From Bicyclus anynana (Eukaryota > Arthropoda > Insecta > Lepidoptera > Nymphalidae), in contig NC_069099.1 of the NCBI RefSeq assembly GCF_947172395.1, positions 15,505,740 to 15,569,739 of the forward strand: a stretch of 64,000 bases of DNA. Reading direction: 5' to 3'. This document shows, in pieces, positions 56,601 through 64,000 of the stretch. Within the stretch, counting starts at the first letter, position 1. The number at the start of each line of letters is the position of its first letter. The position numbers were made by a program, and so were the translations under genes. Below the pieces are notes generated by a model. That model was not told the origin of the DNA and searched no databases. It was given only the letters and a program-made list of their open reading frames with translations.

Positions 56601-58289
56601 AATTGGCATTTTCTTTTATCAGAATTGTTGCAGCAGTATTTCGCGGCTTCGTCCTTACCTGACTAACGTATCATTGCAAAGAAATTGAGTGGCATAAGCT
56701 ATCTTATGCCAGTCATTTTTTCACCCATAACGGTATTTGAAAAAGATTCTACATGTGGAAGAGTGACCTAAAAGTTAGACCGCTTGTAAACCGTTTAATT
56801 ATAATAAACTATGACTATATAATGAAATTTTTCGATGTACAGCTACCTAAACAGGTATATTCCTTAACTTCCATTTTATGTCAATACAGGATAACGTAGG
56901 TGTGTCATCAACAGAGGATTGGTTCATGCGGTGTCTAATCCAAGCGATATGTGAGCACGCACTGTCGGCAGGCGCGTGTTTCAATGTCATGCGCATGTCC
57001 AAGTATTCACGCCTCATCAGCGATTTCGGCAACTCCAAAGAAGAGAGGGAAACCAACTGTCTTCTCGGTGTCCAACAGCTAATGCGCCAGCTCCAGTATC
57101 CTCCAGGTATGTTGCGTTGGAACCGCTAGCTGTTATAACTTTACCTCTTTGTATGTCTAGATTAAGAATTCACGGTATTATTGCAAAGAAATTTTTCTTT
57201 TTAGGTTTAACGTTAGAAATATTCCAATTTCTGTACGAGCAATATATAATATCCGTCGAAGGTTTCATTGCGTGGGAAGTGTCAGAATTGGAACCGGAAG
57301 GCAAAGGTACGGCTATGATTATAATACTAGCGGACCTCCCCCTATAGCCAAGTGGCACGCAGATTCTGTTTCTACAATCGCTAACGCTTCAAAAACTACA
57401 AAAATGTATGGGAATGACATTTGCTATCACGTGATCAAGATGTGTCATTCCTATACATTTTTGTAGTTTTCGAAGCGTTTGCGATCATAGAAAGAGAAAA
57501 GAAGACGTGCCACTTGGCTACAGGGGCTGGTCAAGCTTCGCTTTGACGACGATCGGGGTCTTCCACGGTAACCCTCACGGGTCACGGGGTAACAGTGATC
57601 GGGGCGTTGGCCCCTCTCTGTGATGCTCGACGCCGCCTGCAACGACAGGCGGAGCGCTGGGTGGGACCTGTTTAGGTCCGTGGTGTCAACACCGGGTTCA
57701 TCAGATCCGGTGCTATCTTGCCGCATCGCGATCGAGCTCGCAGATATCGCGGGCGATCTGCGGAACTGTGGCAGAGTGGTAAATCCTGGTGGTGCTTCAC
57801 CCGCTGCTCAGCGAGGTCGAGCTCGCCGGAGAAACTCCGGCAAGCGCCCGTCAGCCAGCAGTGAGGAAGCGGTCATGTCCGGGGGGGTTCAGGAGATCAG
57901 GTCTCGTGGCAGTCCTCGTGCGTCCGGCGGTCCTCGATGGTATGGCGCGATACCTCGCAGGTGCTGGGATCGCGCTTCGTCAGCGCGCGCGAACATTGAG
58001 ATGCTCAGGCGGCGAATGTGGTCGTCTAGGCTCTCTATGTTCGCTTTGACTCATTCGCTACCCCTATCCTATTCTACTCCCACCATACACCTACCCTACC
58101 CCTAACCTACCCTGCCCCTACCCTACCCCTTACCCAATCTGTACCCTATCAACCACCAATTACTTAATATTTGTTATATCTGAAAAATCCCCTTTTTTAC
58201 TTTTTTATACAGGTGTGATGCTAAAAGCGCTGACGTCATTCTTCACGAACATCAAGGAGGCCAATGTAGACTCCAGCGGCGAGGAGTGA
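47884..58289 (+). CDS. eIF4G-family translation initiation factor (16 exons, spliced)
   Basis: Spliced gene for a scaffold protein of the eIF4G family, which joins cap-binding eIF4E to the helicase eIF4A and to eIF3 in the cytoplasm. Exons: 47884-48000, 49489-49682, 50356-50559, 50814-50954, 51365-51449, 51739-52088, 52506-52655, 53029-53191, 53367-53444, 53964-54354, 55175-55361, 55712-55888, 56440-56598, 56890-57106, 57205-57306, 58213-58289. All introns are GT-AG. The product is about 930 residues: an eIF4E-binding motif near residue 9, MIF4G at about 105-345, a Ser/Pro-rich linker, MA3 from about 580, and W2 at about 740-930. Animal eIF4G1/3 proteins are usually about 1,400-1,900 residues, so the N-terminal third is absent here or lies beyond the window. 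The ATG at 47884 directly follows a good acceptor, so it may be the true start or an internal Met of a phase-0 exon. Exon 1 and exon 2 do not join in phase (see findings). A duplicated, possibly tissue-restricted eIF4G is one reading, but that is inference. Confidence 0.88.
48285..48400 (-). mobile_element. Penelope-like fragment in intron 1
   Basis: Shares ggatacataccacgatataac, gatatttcgacccagttt and aatgaacaaccaagaaataa with 41580-42045. Only terminal sequence remains. Confidence 0.6.
49489..49682 (+). CDS. eIF4G exon 2: pre-MIF4G segment
   Basis: It encodes the segment ending in LTREEVKLSKSKDAWKPAR and a Glu/Lys-rich tail to KTQ. This matches the conserved eIF4G stretch before MIF4G (human LMTEDIKLNKAEKAWKP). 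The donor is gtgagt after a complete codon. The best acceptor, after the pyrimidine run tttacttctcttcaaag, leaves two bases of a split codon. That does not fit exon 1, which ends on a codon boundary, so the left boundary is uncertain. Confidence 0.75.
49976..50291 (-). mobile_element. RTE-type 3' end in intron 2
   Basis: Plus strand reads catcatcatatcaaccgatggacgtccac, then gcgactcgcttgatatcgtc and gctgtgtgactctgagcctt, the reverse of the RTE end seen at 2289. It is frameshifted and truncated. Confidence 0.75.
50356..50559 (+). CDS. eIF4G exon 3: start of MIF4G
   Basis: 68 codons, phase 0 at both ends, acceptor atttcag and donor gtatga. It begins DLYKKFRGILNKLTPQKF and continues through RLEGVIDLVFEKAIEEPNFS, which is close to the human eIF4G MIF4G opening (FRRVRSILNKLTPQMF and LKGVIDLIFEKAISEPNFS). 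MIF4G is a HEAT-repeat domain that binds eIF4A and RNA. Confidence 0.92.
50814..50954 (+). CDS. eIF4G exon 4: MIF4G middle
   Basis: 47 codons, phase 0, acceptor tcttttaacag and donor gtaagt. It encodes VPCDNDPDKCVNFRGLILSR and an acidic helix ending ELEDCDDP. The order matches the MIF4G segment with VNFRKLLLNRCQ in human eIF4G. Confidence 0.9.
51025..51215 (-). mobile_element. Helitron-like relic in intron 4
   Basis: Reverse-type pattern gtagcggaggcattttttac, tcccgcgagaatcatacatt and aaatttaagccaaatcccca. No clean ends. Confidence 0.5.
51365..51449 (+). CDS. eIF4G exon 5: MIF4G
   Basis: 28 codons plus one base, with acceptor tctttcag and donor gtgagc. A basic and glutamate-rich helix leads to RKRSVGNVRFIG, the conserved RRRSLGNIKFIGELFKL signature region of MIF4G. 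The split Gly codon is completed by exon 6. Confidence 0.92.
51739..52088 (+). CDS. eIF4G exon 6: MIF4G core
   Basis: The longest MIF4G exon (350 bases), acceptor cttgtttcag. It completes the FIGELYKLKML signature, then gives LECLCKLLTTIG and SRVRFMIHDVIDLR, which are hallmark eIF4G helices. It ends in the Glu/Gln-rich helix KEAEQQQRNIE. The donor gttaga is weaker than the others but keeps phase 0 with exon 7. Confidence 0.93.
52506..52655 (+). CDS. eIF4G exon 7: basic linker
   Basis: 50 codons, phase 0, acceptor ttttctag and donor gtaggt. It opens LMNASPSRGKRSGDVRRQGR and ends YTVDTSKFKAVNTQK, corresponding to the post-MIF4G region of human eIF4G (LMAKGSDKRRGG, then DTSRLTKIT). Rich in Arg and Lys; likely disordered and RNA-contacting, by analogy. 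Confidence 0.85.
53029..53191 (+). CDS. eIF4G exon 8: Ser-rich linker with FSAL motif
   Basis: 54 codons plus one base, acceptor atttttcag and donor gtaagt. It includes NLSDIKLAPPSAWNHGS and then SRNMFSALDTIQ, which lines up with LNRFSALQQ of vertebrate eIF4G. It has no folded domain. Confidence 0.85.
53367..53444 (+). CDS. eIF4G exon 9: small linker exon (possible cassette)
   Basis: 78 bases between acceptor acttttag and donor gtaagt, encoding IRQKSTDYQQSKSIERCTF and a few more residues. Its length is a multiple of three and it is flanked by phase-1 introns, so skipping it would keep the frame. Low conservation is expected in this linker, so it is called mainly from splice sites and frame. 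Confidence 0.7.
53515..53817. repeat. ATC/GTC microsatellite array in intron 9
   Basis: About 300 bp of TCATCG, TCATCA and TCATCT units. The reverse strand reads as poly-Asp or Met-Thr only because of the triplet repeat. Confidence 0.95.
53818..53911 (-). mobile_element. RTE-type fragment beside the microsatellite
   Basis: ctcatcaactcgttggccta and ttctgcggatctcctcattt match an internal part of the RTE end at 2520-2590, followed by atttaatcacgcag. The 3'-most RTE sequence is missing, and the ATC array takes its place. Confidence 0.65.
53964..54354 (+). CDS. eIF4G exon 10: repeat linker and start of MA3
   Basis: 391 bases after acceptor tttttttcatag, donor gtaagt. The first part is Ser/Thr/Asn-rich (SSTSSTSTSRSNSGRGNNN). 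A 7-residue repeat follows at 54080-54205 (VPQQPSA, LPLKPSA, VPQVISA, SSQNPSA, MPQEPLG, EPQEALP). The end (MKREVKMLVMETLDNPNDEE, then EILNIALEK) starts the MA3 domain, a second eIF4A-binding HEAT domain. Confidence 0.88.
54080..54205 (+). repeat. Coding minisatellite, 21 bp x 6
   Basis: Six in-frame 21-bp units lie back to back in exon 10, each coding a Pro/Gln/Ser/Ala heptad. Units have diverged in both bases and residues (for example VPQQPSA against EPQEALP). It sits in the disordered linker just before MA3. Confidence 0.75.
55175..55361 (+). CDS. eIF4G exon 11: MA3 domain
   Basis: 187 bases, acceptor cctttgttgcag, donor gtacaa. It contains KATNRLLSSGTVSGEHFLTG and DLQIDIPMLYEYLGKFIAPL, matching human MA3 (LLHQLLCAGHLSTAQYYQG and [20 protein letters not shown]). 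The phase is 2 in and 0 out. Confidence 0.92.
55712..55888 (+). CDS. eIF4G exon 12: end of MA3
   Basis: 59 codons, phase 0, acceptor tttgttttag and donor gtttga. It ends KMKWSESGLDLKQWMKEEQ, comparable with LWREAGLSWKEFLPEGQ in vertebrate eIF4G. This links MA3 to the W2 domain. Confidence 0.88.
55932..56113 (+). mobile_element. Helitron-like element in intron 12 (182 bp)
   Basis: TCtatactgatattttaaag start and ggtccgtttgCTAG end, flanked A/T. Confidence 0.65.
56183..56403 (+). mobile_element. RTE-type 3' end in intron 12
   Basis: Contains gaagagccgatggacgttgg, gcgagtcgcagggattcgct and gcagtggacgtccatcggct, then a short GAT-type tail. It ends 36 bp before exon 13. Confidence 0.75.
56440..56598 (+). 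CDS. eIF4G exon 13: W2 domain start
   Basis: 53 codons, phase 0, acceptor cttcttattacag, donor gtaatt. It encodes a Lys/Glu-rich helix, EKLLSPMETQRHLLQLMNAE and YILGWVR. Position and pattern match the start of W2 (human LEKLLKEGSSNQRVFDWIE). In vertebrate eIF4G1 this domain binds eIF4A and Mnk kinases. Confidence 0.87.
56890..57106 (+). CDS. eIF4G exon 14: W2 domain
   Basis: 72 codons plus one base, acceptor tgtcaatacag, donor gtatgt. Key stretches are WFMRCLIQAICEHAL and ETNCLLGVQQLMRQLQYPPG, equivalent to NTLVRALMTAVCYSA and LQALYALQALVVTLEQPPN in human eIF4G1. Confidence 0.92.
57205..57306 (+). CDS. eIF4G exon 15: W2 domain
   Basis: 102 bases, acceptor tttttctttttag, donor gtacgg. It encodes LEIFQFLYEQYIISVEGFIA and WEVSELEPEGK, matching [20 protein letters not shown] and FYSWESS of W2. 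Intron 14 before it is only 98 bp. Confidence 0.92.
57338..57525. mobile_element. Palindromic MITE in intron 15 (188 bp)
   Basis: Nearly the whole element is an inverted repeat: left ccccctatagccaagtggca and right, reversed, cccctgtagccaagtggcac. The inner arms cttcaaaaactacaaaaatg pair with their mirror. It starts 32 bp after exon 15. Confidence 0.8.
57530..58055. mobile_element. GC-rich insertion of unknown class in intron 15
   Basis: About 520 bp much richer in G+C than the gene's exons or introns. It is open in overlapping frames (57620-58105 and 57789-58049), with no recognised domain. It is bounded by the MITE on the left and a CCCTA tract on the right. Probably part of a retrotransposon. 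Confidence 0.5.
58056..58145. repeat. CCCTA-rich tract in intron 15
   Basis: Short degenerate run of cctacccta and cccctaccctac, of the type found inside the composite Helitrons at 7871 and 13985. Confidence 0.75.
58213..58289 (+). CDS. eIF4G exon 16: C-terminus and stop
   Basis: Acceptor tttttatacag. It encodes GVMLKALTSFFTNIKEANVD followed by SSGEE and TGA at 58287-58289. It corresponds to [20 protein letters not shown] at the end of human eIF4G, so the C-terminus is complete. Confidence 0.93.
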
Positions 58290-58630
58290 GGAAGCTGTCC
58301 TCCTCCTCCTCCGTCCATCCAGTGTTTCAGTTTGAGAGGGTTAACTTCATTGATGAGAGGGTTAATTAATTTATTTATTTAATTGTCATTACACTACTTT
58401 CTTTTAGTTTGAGAGAGGGGAGGGTATTTTGAAGGGAGTAATTTATTTATATATTTATTGAGTAGCTGTTAAGTACCTACCTTGATAAATTATGTTATTT
58501 TTAAATATTAGATATTTTTTCCAGTAAATGATATAATTTAAATTAAATTTGATGATTACAAGGTCGACCTGTTTTAAATTCTATTTTTTTTATATAGGAA
58601 GTAATAAATTGTCTCAAACAATGTTGGTAC
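58290..58630 (+). other. Probable 3' UTR of the eIF4G-like gene
   Basis: AT-rich sequence after the stop, with a candidate poly(A) signal AATAAA at 58603-58608 followed by a GT-containing stretch. Further AATAAA hexamers at 59370-59375 and 59460-59465 could give a longer UTR. The end point is a guess. Confidence 0.4.
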
Positions 58631-58639
58631 TATGACCAA

Positions 58640-59754
58640 AATAGAGCTTTTGTCAAGGGCTAATTTGTAAAAGAATAAAAAAAACCTACCGCCCTTTTGG
58701 TAATCCGGCGCTGCGTACCAGTACGATGCCGCGTAGAAACCGTCAAATGTATGGGTAGAATACATTTGTATCTCTTCCAAGTAATTCTCCATTTTAGATA
58801 ATGTTAACCCTTAATATCGTAAGTCAAAGTCGTTGATGATCGTTGATCGTTGTCATATACTTTGACAGAGGGGCCATCGATATAAATCATTAGATGGGCC
58901 CCTACATACTAAAGAACCCACAATGTTATGTCATTACTCAACGACGTGCACGCACATCTTAACTTAGTATGAACAAGCGCATGCTGTGACTTAAGAAAAT
59001 ATTTTACTGTTTTTTTCTTGTTTAGTCCCATAATTATATCTTCGTGATCATTTTGGAAGTGTAAAAACACAAGCCGCAACACGAATAATGAGAAAGTTGT
59101 TACTTTTCATTCTTAAGTAATTGCGAAACTAATGACAATTCCGCGACGCTTCGGGGCCCATCTATAGATCTACGATCGATGAGATTGGCAACGTACTCAT
59201 ATCGAGACAGGTACCTATATAATTCGTTTGAAAAGTAATTTTATATAGGTTAACCCTTAACTGTAATCATGGGGCTAATTTGACATTAAATTAAAAAAAA
59301 AAATGTGCAAAATTCTTGTATTAGAAATGTATTTAAATGATGTTTTATATTTTTAGATTTTTTAAGAATAATAAAGAAGGTATGACCGTATGACGTTAAA
59401 TTAATTTGTATGTTATTGATTTTGTATTGTTTAAAATGAATGTATAAATTTAAAACGAAAATAAAGAGAAATTAATGTTCATTAATCAGATTTTAATTTT
59501 TCAATATATCTTTTAATTGAATTTTTATTGTTCCGACTTCCAAGATCTATGAGATCTAGAGATATTTTCATCTCAAGATACTCAGTGAATATCCGGATAT
59601 GGCAAAATGGTGATAAATTGTCAATGATTCCTAAAATAGTTTTAGTAGGTAGGTACCTAGGTGCAAATAAATGTTGTAATCCGCTAGCGATGACAAAATT
59701 AATGAGACTAGCCCCGTCATCAATTAATGCATAATTTATGTACGTATAACATTC
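58640..59754. other. Intergenic spacer
   Basis: Scrambled SINE-A scraps at 58650-58745 (gtcaagggctaatttgtaaa; gtacgatgccgcgtagaaac). Otherwise AT-rich, with no exon. Confidence 0.45.
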
Positions 59755-59813
59755 GAGGAGAGGAGACCCGTGTTCAGAAGTAAGCCGAATATGGGTTGAT
59801 AATGATGATGATG
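59755..59813 (+). mobile_element. SINE-B, 3' tail only
   Basis: gaggagaggagacccgtgtt to gccgaatatgggttgataat and GATGATGATG. Confidence 0.65.
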
Positions 59814-60331
59814 TACGCATTCGTAAAGGCCTATCCGGCCATCCATGTAGGTACTTGGTTTTCTTTATTTACTATTTTTTTTTTCTGTATTCATTATCAT
59901 ATTTTATTACATCGTTCTTATTTCTGTTGTTTAGAAGGCTAATTTCAAATGTTCCAATTCAGAGAATACATTATATATATAATAATGTATTAATATTTGG
60001 AACAACGAAGTGAATTCCAATTATATTAATACATTATTCTAGTAGAAAACACTTGCATATAAATCATAGAGGGAGAATAGAAATTGCACATTTTTTCTCT
60101 GTCTACTACGTAAGTATAGGTACTGGAGAACAGGTAAACAGAGACAAAGTTGCTTCACTTTCCACCGTTAGCTACCCCTCCGGTCGTACGTTTTAAATTA
60201 GTATTTATACGTCCTTTTTGGCGTACGACCGAGTCATCGAAATCGTACGCAAAATGTACGATCTTTTTGAATCTCAGATTTTTAAATCATAGTGCAGTCA
60301 TTTTGGTGCAAAAAATAAGTCCTTTAAACCT

Positions 60332-61596
60332 GTAAAGTTTTCCGGGAGTTTTGAAAATAGGTAATTTTATAGATTTCTATGTGCTCTTTGCAAATTTCAA
60401 CTTTGCCACCTCGTATCTTTGTCGCTCGAGCCGCCATATTGGATATTGGAAAAATGGCCTCTAAAAACAGTTTTTTGACAATATCTCCTTTCCGACGATC
60501 ACAATAATAAATTAAACTAAAGAAAATTTCCTATAATTTATGTAATAACCTACTTTTTTGTCTAACCAATTGTTTTAGCGTACGAGCGCCGCAGACTATT
60601 AGAGTCGACGCTCCCTGTTTTGGACCTCACTGTATTTGACCGCTCCCTGTACTTGACCACATTCTCTCTGTATTTGACTCTTTTACACAGGTTTTATGGA
60701 CAAGGACGAGTCTAGTAGAGAGAAAGGTCCCATACGGGCAAGTCAAAAATAATTTAATGAAAAATATTTTACTAGGTATATGTTGTAGGGTCCTCCTCAG
60801 GTAAGAGTGCATGTGAGTGGATTAGGCCTACTGGGGATACCACGATAAAAAAAAACGTGCGACTTACGAGTACGAGGAGTTCCCTTAACAATCCTTCGTC
60901 TTCATCACCAGACCCCTAATGACAGTCACAACCCATCTAGGTGGAAAGTTCTCATCAATAAAAATTAATCAAGCCCAAACACAAGACAGCTTACTGTAAA
61001 CCATTAAGGAGTTCCCTTAATTGACCTTAGTCTTTATCACCAGACCCCTAATGACAATCACAACAATGGAAAGTTCTCATCAATACAAATTAATCAAACC
61101 CAAACACAAGGTAAATACTGTAAATCGTTGGAGAGTTCCCTCGTCTGTATTTTGGCTCGAACATTAGAATGATTCCAAACCTTCTTAAAATTGCAGTGCT
61201 CAAAATACTCATTTAAAAAATTTACGAACTGATTAGTCATCCATAACTGATTTCTATAATCAGATCCTAACATGATGAATATGGGAAGTATACCTACCCT
61301 TTAAAATAAAAAAAATAATTTTTAAATTGGTTCAGGCGTCTTCGAGTAATCGATGTTTAGACCTACCTACATGAAAAATTACTGGCCAACTTGAGAACCT
61401 CCTCCTTTTTAAATTTGGTAAAAAATGAGTCGGAAAGGAGATATTGTCAAAAAACTGTTTTAGACGCCATTTCTCCAATATGACGGCGTGAGCGGCAAAG
61501 ATACAAAGATACAAAGGTGACAAAGTTGAAATTCGCAAAGAGCACATCGAAATCTATAAGATTATCAATTTTCAAAGCTCCCGGAAATCTTTCTAG
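60332..61596. repeat. Inverted repeat pair around a tandem repeat
   Basis: Segments 60332-60497 and 61431-61596 are inverted copies (gtgctctttgcaaatttcaa / its mirror; acagttttttgacaatatct / its mirror). Between them a 125-133-bp unit with ttcatcaccagacccctaat repeats at 60877-61008 and 61009-61132, with a partial third copy. Confidence 0.75.
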
Positions 61597-63400
61597 GTAA
61601 AACTACCAATACTATAGTTAAAAGGTCGTTGAAAACTATGAAATGATTGTACTAATAAAAATAAATGACAAAATAAATTATTTTTTTGATAATATTATAT
61701 ACAAGTAGAAGACTTGAACGAGCTCAACTTTTTATATTTTTAAAAATGCATCTAATAATTTATAATCTATTTCATTCGCATTTATTTCTTTCATTTATTT
61801 ATTTTATTTATTAAACACGTTATCAGAATATTCTGTTACTTTTAACTTGATCAATGTTTTGTTGTTCCGGCTCAAGGAACAACTCTTTTTAGATATTCTT
61901 TTTATTACGATAAAAATATATTATTTTTAATATATTTAGGTAAACTAGAAATTGTTGATTCAACTACACAAGCCGGCATTTTTAGGAGAGCTCTTCACAT
62001 GACGAATACACTTACAACAATGAAACATCGATTCTATAGAACCAGTTTTTATAAACCAGTTAGTTCATCGTTGATCTTATACTTTGACTGAGAGGCAACG
62101 TATAGCGAGACAGGTCCCTACATAATTCGTCTGAAAATATTTTTTTCGCTATAGTCTATGTACGCTGCGGATGAGTAAATGTATCCATTAGAGGAGTTAG
62201 ATATGTAGATGCATCGCGCCCAATTTCACCTACAAAAATGTCTGTCGTTTTTTGAGACGGACGAGGTAAACTCACACTTTGAAAATATTAAACTCCAATA
62301 AATATATTGTGTCCTTAAACTACACAAACTAAAAATTTGATTCGCAATACACACACGTATTGTAATTTTAACACAAACTAACAATCACATCGTTTAGATT
62401 CGTTACATAGTATTATTATATTATCGGTATTTCGATTACATGATCGATGTTTTTCTGTTCCGTCAGAAGAATCGATTCTTTTTATCCTATGTGCGCTGTA
62501 GCATGGTGTGTGTGCCAGTTGCCTGTTTGAATCGCGGCAATCAAACTGTCATGTGCACCATGCTACAGCGCAAAAGTGTAGATATTTTTATTACAAATTT
62601 AATATAATTAAGGTAGAAATACTTACCTACAAATATAACTTATCTTCATCTTTTAGTGAACAGCTAGAAGTTGCTATCGTTTTTTATGCTATGCAACTAC
62701 ATAAACCGCCATTTTTTCGACCAGGAAGCTCTTTACAGTTTTTATAGACACGTTAGATCGTGATCTTGAACTTTTGACAGAGGGTAACATCTAGCGAAGT
62801 AGGCTCTAAGGTAATTTAGTTATAAGTAAAGGTCTGAGATGTATTCCGATTTCTGATTCTGTCTGTGGACTTAGCGATGTCTATGGCTGTGGGAATCCCC
62901 TCAAAATCTGAGTTCACTACATTAATCACTAGATTTCAACATGTATTAAAATAAGTAATAACTAATAAACGATAAGTTTTAAGCTTTAATAAAGTTAGAT
63001 TTTAACACGTCCGCTTCGTAGTTCGTATTCCGCGTATTCGTAATCGTATTTCGTATCGTAAATACACTAATAGGCTAGGACGCTGATAGTGATAAGATAA
63101 CTTTCTTTCATTTTAATATCTCTTTTTTTTTCGTGTTGTGTTATGTAGGTCATTTAAGTAGTGTTATTGTAAATATATGTTCGTGTTTTTGGTTTTTTGT
63201 CGATTGGTAACGGCTTCAAAGTGCGGTTGGAATACTTTTGAGAACCTGAAAAATTAGGTAAGTGTTTTTCTTCTGCTTTGACATTACTTTATTGATAGGT
63301 ACTTAAACATGCAAATTGCAATCTGTATGACGTTTCGCACTCGGAAAACAGTTGCGGATGTCGCTAAAGGGAGGAGTTGAGGGAGGACCTGAGGAGTTAG
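61597..63400. other. Repeat-containing spacer
   Basis: Hairpin at 62494-62570 (cgctgtagcatggtg and its exact mirror). Copies of a phrase like atacttttgacagaggg lie near 62085 and 62770. A GTAAGT donor-like site follows gaaaaattag at 63255, with no coding sequence tied to it. Confidence 0.5.
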
Positions 63401-63633
63401 GACCAGGTCTGGCTGATGGGAGGCTTCGGCCGTGGCAAGTTACCACCCTACCGGCAAAGATGTAGGTACCGCCAAGCGATTTAACGTTCCGGTACAATGT
63501 CGTGTAGAAACCGAAAAATGGGTGTGGATTTTCATCGTAAACCGAATAAGTTCCATCTTAGATTGTAAAATCAGCATCACTTACCATCAGGTGAGATTGC
63601 AGTCAAGGACTAACTTGTAAATAATAAAAAAAT
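63401..63633 (+). mobile_element. SINE-A, 5' truncated
   Basis: Body from gaccaggtctggctgatggg to ctaacttgtaaataataaaa. The tRNA head is missing. Confidence 0.8.
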
Positions 63634-63660
63634 GAAAAAAAATGTCATACAAACGTATAT

Positions 63661-63970
63661 CGTCGTCATCAACCCATATTCGGCTCACTGCTGAGCTCGA
63701 GTCTCCTCTCAGAATGAGAAGGGTTAGGCCAGTAGTCCACCACGCTGGCCCAATGCGGATTGGCAGACTTCACACACGCAGAGAATTAAGATAATTCTCT
63801 GGTATGCAGGTTTCCTCACGATGTCTTCCTTCACTGATTGAGAAACGTGATATTTAATTTCTTAAAATGCACACATCTGAAAAGTTGGAGGTGCATGCCC
63901 CGGACCGGATTCGAACCCACACCCTCCGGACTCGGAGGCAGAGGTCATATCCACTGGGCTATCACGGTGT
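63661..63970 (-). mobile_element. SINE-B with TSD, full length
   Basis: Complete reverse copy flanked by aacgtatat at 63652-63660 and 63971-63979. Confidence 0.88.
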
Positions 63971-64000
63971 AACGTATATACGCTCGGAAAATTATCGTTC

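Noticed and set aside
57620..58105. 161-codon frame as an extra eIF4G exon or nested gene
   Set aside because: It lies in intron 15, exon 15 joins exon 16 in phase without it, and base composition and overlapping open frames point to inserted GC-rich DNA.

Overview
The window looks like nuclear DNA from a moth or butterfly (Lepidoptera). The evidence is an AT-rich background, one animal gene broken into many short exons by GT-AG introns, and a dense set of interspersed repeats with forms typical of Lepidoptera. These are Helitron-like elements running from TCTATACTAATATTATAAAG to CTAG, two abundant tRNA-derived SINE families with TSDs, RTE-type non-LTR 3' ends with GATGAT tails, MITEs and a Penelope-like remnant. 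No bacterial operon, CRISPR array, prophage or ribosomal RNA gene is visible. Family names are given from recognised sequence features; no database search was possible.

Layout: bases 1 to about 47,880 are a gene desert built from repeats. Notable items are a pogo-like MITE (759-1021) and two copies of a composite Helitron-like element in opposite orientation (7824-9017 and 13157-14478), each holding a telomere-like GGGTA/CCCTA tract. There is also a perfect 68-bp palindrome (11326-11393), a tandem repeat interrupted by a SINE with an 11-bp TSD (36190-37090), a 464-bp TIR element rich in GCATGC (37467-37930), a Penelope-like C-terminal remnant (41541-42068) and a hAT-type MITE with an 8-bp TSD (43798-44134).

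From 47,884 to 58,289 on the plus strand lies the only convincing gene: a 16-exon eukaryotic translation initiation factor 4 gamma (eIF4G) family gene of about 930 codons. It carries, in order, an eIF4E-binding motif, a MIF4G domain, a low-complexity linker with an in-frame 21-bp minisatellite, an MA3 domain and a C-terminal W2 domain. No long N-terminal (PABP-binding) region is seen upstream, so this is either a short eIF4G paralogue or a gene whose 5' exons lie outside the window. All junctions from exon 2 to exon 16 agree in phase. The junction of exon 1 with exon 2 does not, so one small exon or an altered boundary remains unresolved. The introns have collected RTE, Helitron, Penelope, MITE and microsatellite insertions.

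From 58,290 to 64,000 come the 3' UTR with candidate poly(A) signals, then repeat-rich intergenic DNA: an inverted repeat pair around a tandem repeat (60332-61596), a hairpin (62494-62570) and two SINEs at the right edge. The gene's inferred role is to bridge the cap-binding protein eIF4E, the helicase eIF4A and the ribosome-bound eIF3 during cap-dependent translation initiation. The other annotated sequence is mobile-element debris and unclassified repeat or spacer.
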